Shown here: positions 62,568 to 64,000 of the stretch, one piece after another | Layout of the letters: each line of letters begins with the position of its first letter | Numbering within the stretch: the stretch's first letter is position 1 | Origin: Candidatus Methylacidiphilales bacterium | Lineage (GTDB): Bacteria > Verrucomicrobiota > Verrucomicrobiia > Methylacidiphilales > CAZTYG01 | NCBI GenBank assembly: GCA_033875315.1 | Contig: JANRJG010000038.1 | Location: 62,001-126,000 of the forward strand | DNA length: 64,000 nt | Reading direction: 5' to 3' | Made by a program: the position numbers and the translations under genes | The notes under the pieces: model-generated | The model's input: the letters and a program-made list of their open reading frames with translations, nothing else | What the model was told of the DNA's origin: nothing | Database searches by the model: none

Positions 62568-64000
62568 ATGAATCCTGAAAATCACCCCAAAAACCCGGGA
62601 ATAACGAATCAGATCGGACGACGGGTTCCATTATTGTTTGGTATCATTCTGGCTCTGGCGGCGGTTTTTGTTATTCCCTGGCATGTCCCGCTCCCCATGC
62701 CGATATGTGGTGAATCCTACAGCTTTGGATTTTCCAACCGGGCGGCCGTCGTTGGACTCTGCCTGGCCATGGCGCTGATGTTTGTCGTTCTATGGAGAAG
62801 GCAATCATCCGGGCAAAGCCTCGATTGGCTGGAGCGCAAACCCTTGTTTTGGCCACGCTACCGTGAAGCCCGGGGTGAGTACATCGTCCTCATGGTGTTC
62901 AGCCTGCTCATGGCCGGGGTCATTCTGGCTTGGAACGCCTTCTTGGTGGCCCCCTACTGGGGGGAATCGCGTTATTTCTTGACGCGCATAGATTTGATAT
63001 ACCTGGGAATGAAACCCTACGCGGATTTTCAGTTCAATTACGGACCGGCCCTGATCTACTCACCCCTTCTGCTGGACTGGCTATCCAAGGGACTACTCGG
63101 CATCGAAAACGCCTACGCTTGGTGCCTGGCATTGGGTTACATCAGTGGTTTTGCCTGCCTTTTCCTTTTTCTGCGGGCCATACGACTGCCCGATACAAGT
63201 CGCCCCTGGGTATTGGCTGTGTTGATGCTCAACTGGTGTGTCCTAACGATGGCGATGCAATATATACCCATCCGGCACACCCTTCTCCCTGCCCTCTTGG
63301 TGATGGCAGGCTACCTGGTGCATGGGGCGGAACGGCAGCCCGGAAAGATGTTTTTTTCTGCCCTGGTCATTTTTGGGGGTGGCATTGGCTGCTTTTTGAT
63401 TTCTCCGGAAATGGGCATTGCCTACTGGGCGGGCATGCTGGCCGTGGTGGTGGTGATGCTCATTTCCAGGAAATTCATCACCGCCTCGCTCATCGTATGC
63501 TCACTAGCGGCCTCCGCCGGAAGCGTCCATACGCTGACATCGGGATACTTCCATGCGCTGATCTCTTTTGGGTCGGGAGCGTGGAATTTCCCAATCTACC
63601 CAAACTTACAGAACCTGTTTTTCATAGGCGCATGCCTGTCCGTCCTGCCCCTGCTCGGTTGCGCGGTCCTGCAGAACGCGACCGACGCACGGGCCCCCGC
63701 CGCTGCGGCTTGCGGAGGCGCGGCGGTGGTGCTTTTACCGGCCGCCCTCGGACGCTGCGATCCCGGGCATGTGCTCATCAACGGGCTGATCATTCTTGTT
63801 CTGGGCTTTGCCTTCTTGTTCTCCCTGAGCCTGCGCCACTTCAAATTGGGCATTTGGGCCTTTTCTCTCATATTCGGCCTGTTTGGACAGTTTTCTTACT
63901 GGAAAATGTATCGCCATCAATACGTTAATGCCGTGGAACAAGCCCGTTACCATGCGAGTCATCGGACAGAATTCGAACATTGGAAAGAGCAATGGCACCA
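62568..64000 (+). CDS. multi-pass membrane protein, GT-C-like, 3' end beyond right edge
   Basis: An open plus-strand frame from the ATG at 62568-62570 runs to the right edge (477 codons visible). It contains ~10 hydrophobic segments (first LLFGIILALAAVFVIPW at ~23-39). The luminal-loop phrase GESRYFLTRIDLIYLGMKPYADFQFNYGPALIYSPLL (near 128-164) is similar in style to the D-F-x-F-N-Y-G-P loop of dolichyl-phosphate-sugar-type (GT-C) mannosyltransferases, where an aspartate in the first loop is catalytic; assignment to that superfamily is inference. The C-terminal part is missing. Confidence 0.7.
   Translation, partial: MNPENHPKNPGITNQIGRRVPLLFGIILALAAVFVIPWHVPLPMPICGESYSFGFSNRAAVVGLCLAMALMFVVLWRRQSSGQSLDWLERKPLFWPRYREARGEYIVLMVFSLLMAGVILAWNAFLVAPYWGESRYFLTRIDLIYLGMKPYADFQFNYGPALIYSPLLLDWLSKGLLGIENAYAWCLALGYISGFACLFLFLRAIRLPDTSRPWVLAVLMLNWCVLTMAMQYIPIRHTLLPALLVMAGYLVHGAERQPGKMFFSALVIFGGGIGCFLISPEMGIAYWAGMLAVVVVMLISRKFITASLIVCSLAASAGSVHTLTSGYFHALISFGSGAWNFPIYPNLQNLFFIGACLSVLPLLGCAVLQNATDARAPAAAACGGAAVVLLPAALGRCDPGHVLINGLIILVLGFAFLFSLSLRHFKLGIWAFSLIFGLFGQFSYWKMYRHQYVNAVEQARYHASHRTEFEHWKEQWH

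Noticed and set aside
62351-62578. Small plus-strand frame upstream of the last gene
   Set aside because: No recognisable family and overlaps the start of the membrane protein; kept as part of the gap description.

Overview
The window is GC-rich, gene-dense chromosomal DNA from a diderm bacterium with lipopolysaccharide. It carries bamA-ompH-lpxD, a full mreB-mreC-mreD-mrdA-rodA shape operon, a DUF1800/DUF1501 pair, a transcarboxylase-like gene with methylmalonyl-CoA mutase genes, and a bL25-pth-bS6-ssb-bL9 cluster. The mix of Tat-type DUF1501/DUF1800 proteins, FolE2 and a bacterial deoxyhypusine-synthase-like protein points to the PVC group, most likely Verrucomicrobiota. That placement is inference from gene content, not a search result.

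Layout. Positions 1-5100 are accessory: the 5' part of an McrB-type GTPase runs off the left edge, followed by three small toxin-antitoxin-like modules on the minus strand (VapBC, DUF4160/DUF2442, DUF2283 with a frameshifted partner) interleaved with copies of one repeat. Then come tRNA-Met and a GIY-YIG nuclease gene bounded by a copy of the tRNA 3' part. Positions 5.1-14.6 kb hold leuB, DUF1800/DUF1501, tex, a lipoprotein, an AraC-type regulator, manA and a membrane protein. Positions 14.7-16 kb hold initiator tRNA-Met and a second GIY-YIG array. Positions 16-24 kb are minus-strand envelope and translation genes. Positions 24-38 kb hold a glycosyltransferase, an acyl-CoA ligase, prs, the DHS-like gene, a TolC/RND efflux pair, folE2, a LysM amidase and tatA. 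Positions 38-50 kb hold rpsA, tyrS, tRNA-Pro, rng and the rod-shape operon. Positions 50-58 kb hold aroD and a propionate/methylmalonyl-CoA cluster (carboxyltransferase, mutA, mutB, meaB). Positions 58-64 kb hold uncharacterised genes, a rhodanese, an ABC exporter and a membrane protein that runs off the right edge.

The most unusual content is a set of tRNA-derived structures. At tRNA-Met and tRNA-fMet, a small GIY-YIG nuclease gene sits directly downstream of an intact tRNA and is followed by a copy of the tRNA 3' part in which all or part of the anticodon arm is replaced by an unrelated near-perfect hairpin. The GIY-YIG stop codon lies inside the tRNA copy. Both loci contain a tandem duplication (offsets 313 and 545 bp), and in both the second copy was later hit by a ~150-170 bp MITE-like element with TACCMAAT-type inverted ends and a 3-bp TWA target duplication. 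The duplication offsets are accounted for to the base by MITE length plus 3. tRNA-Pro at 41.5 kb has flanking tRNA fragments with the same hairpin-for-anticodon-arm replacement but no nuclease gene.
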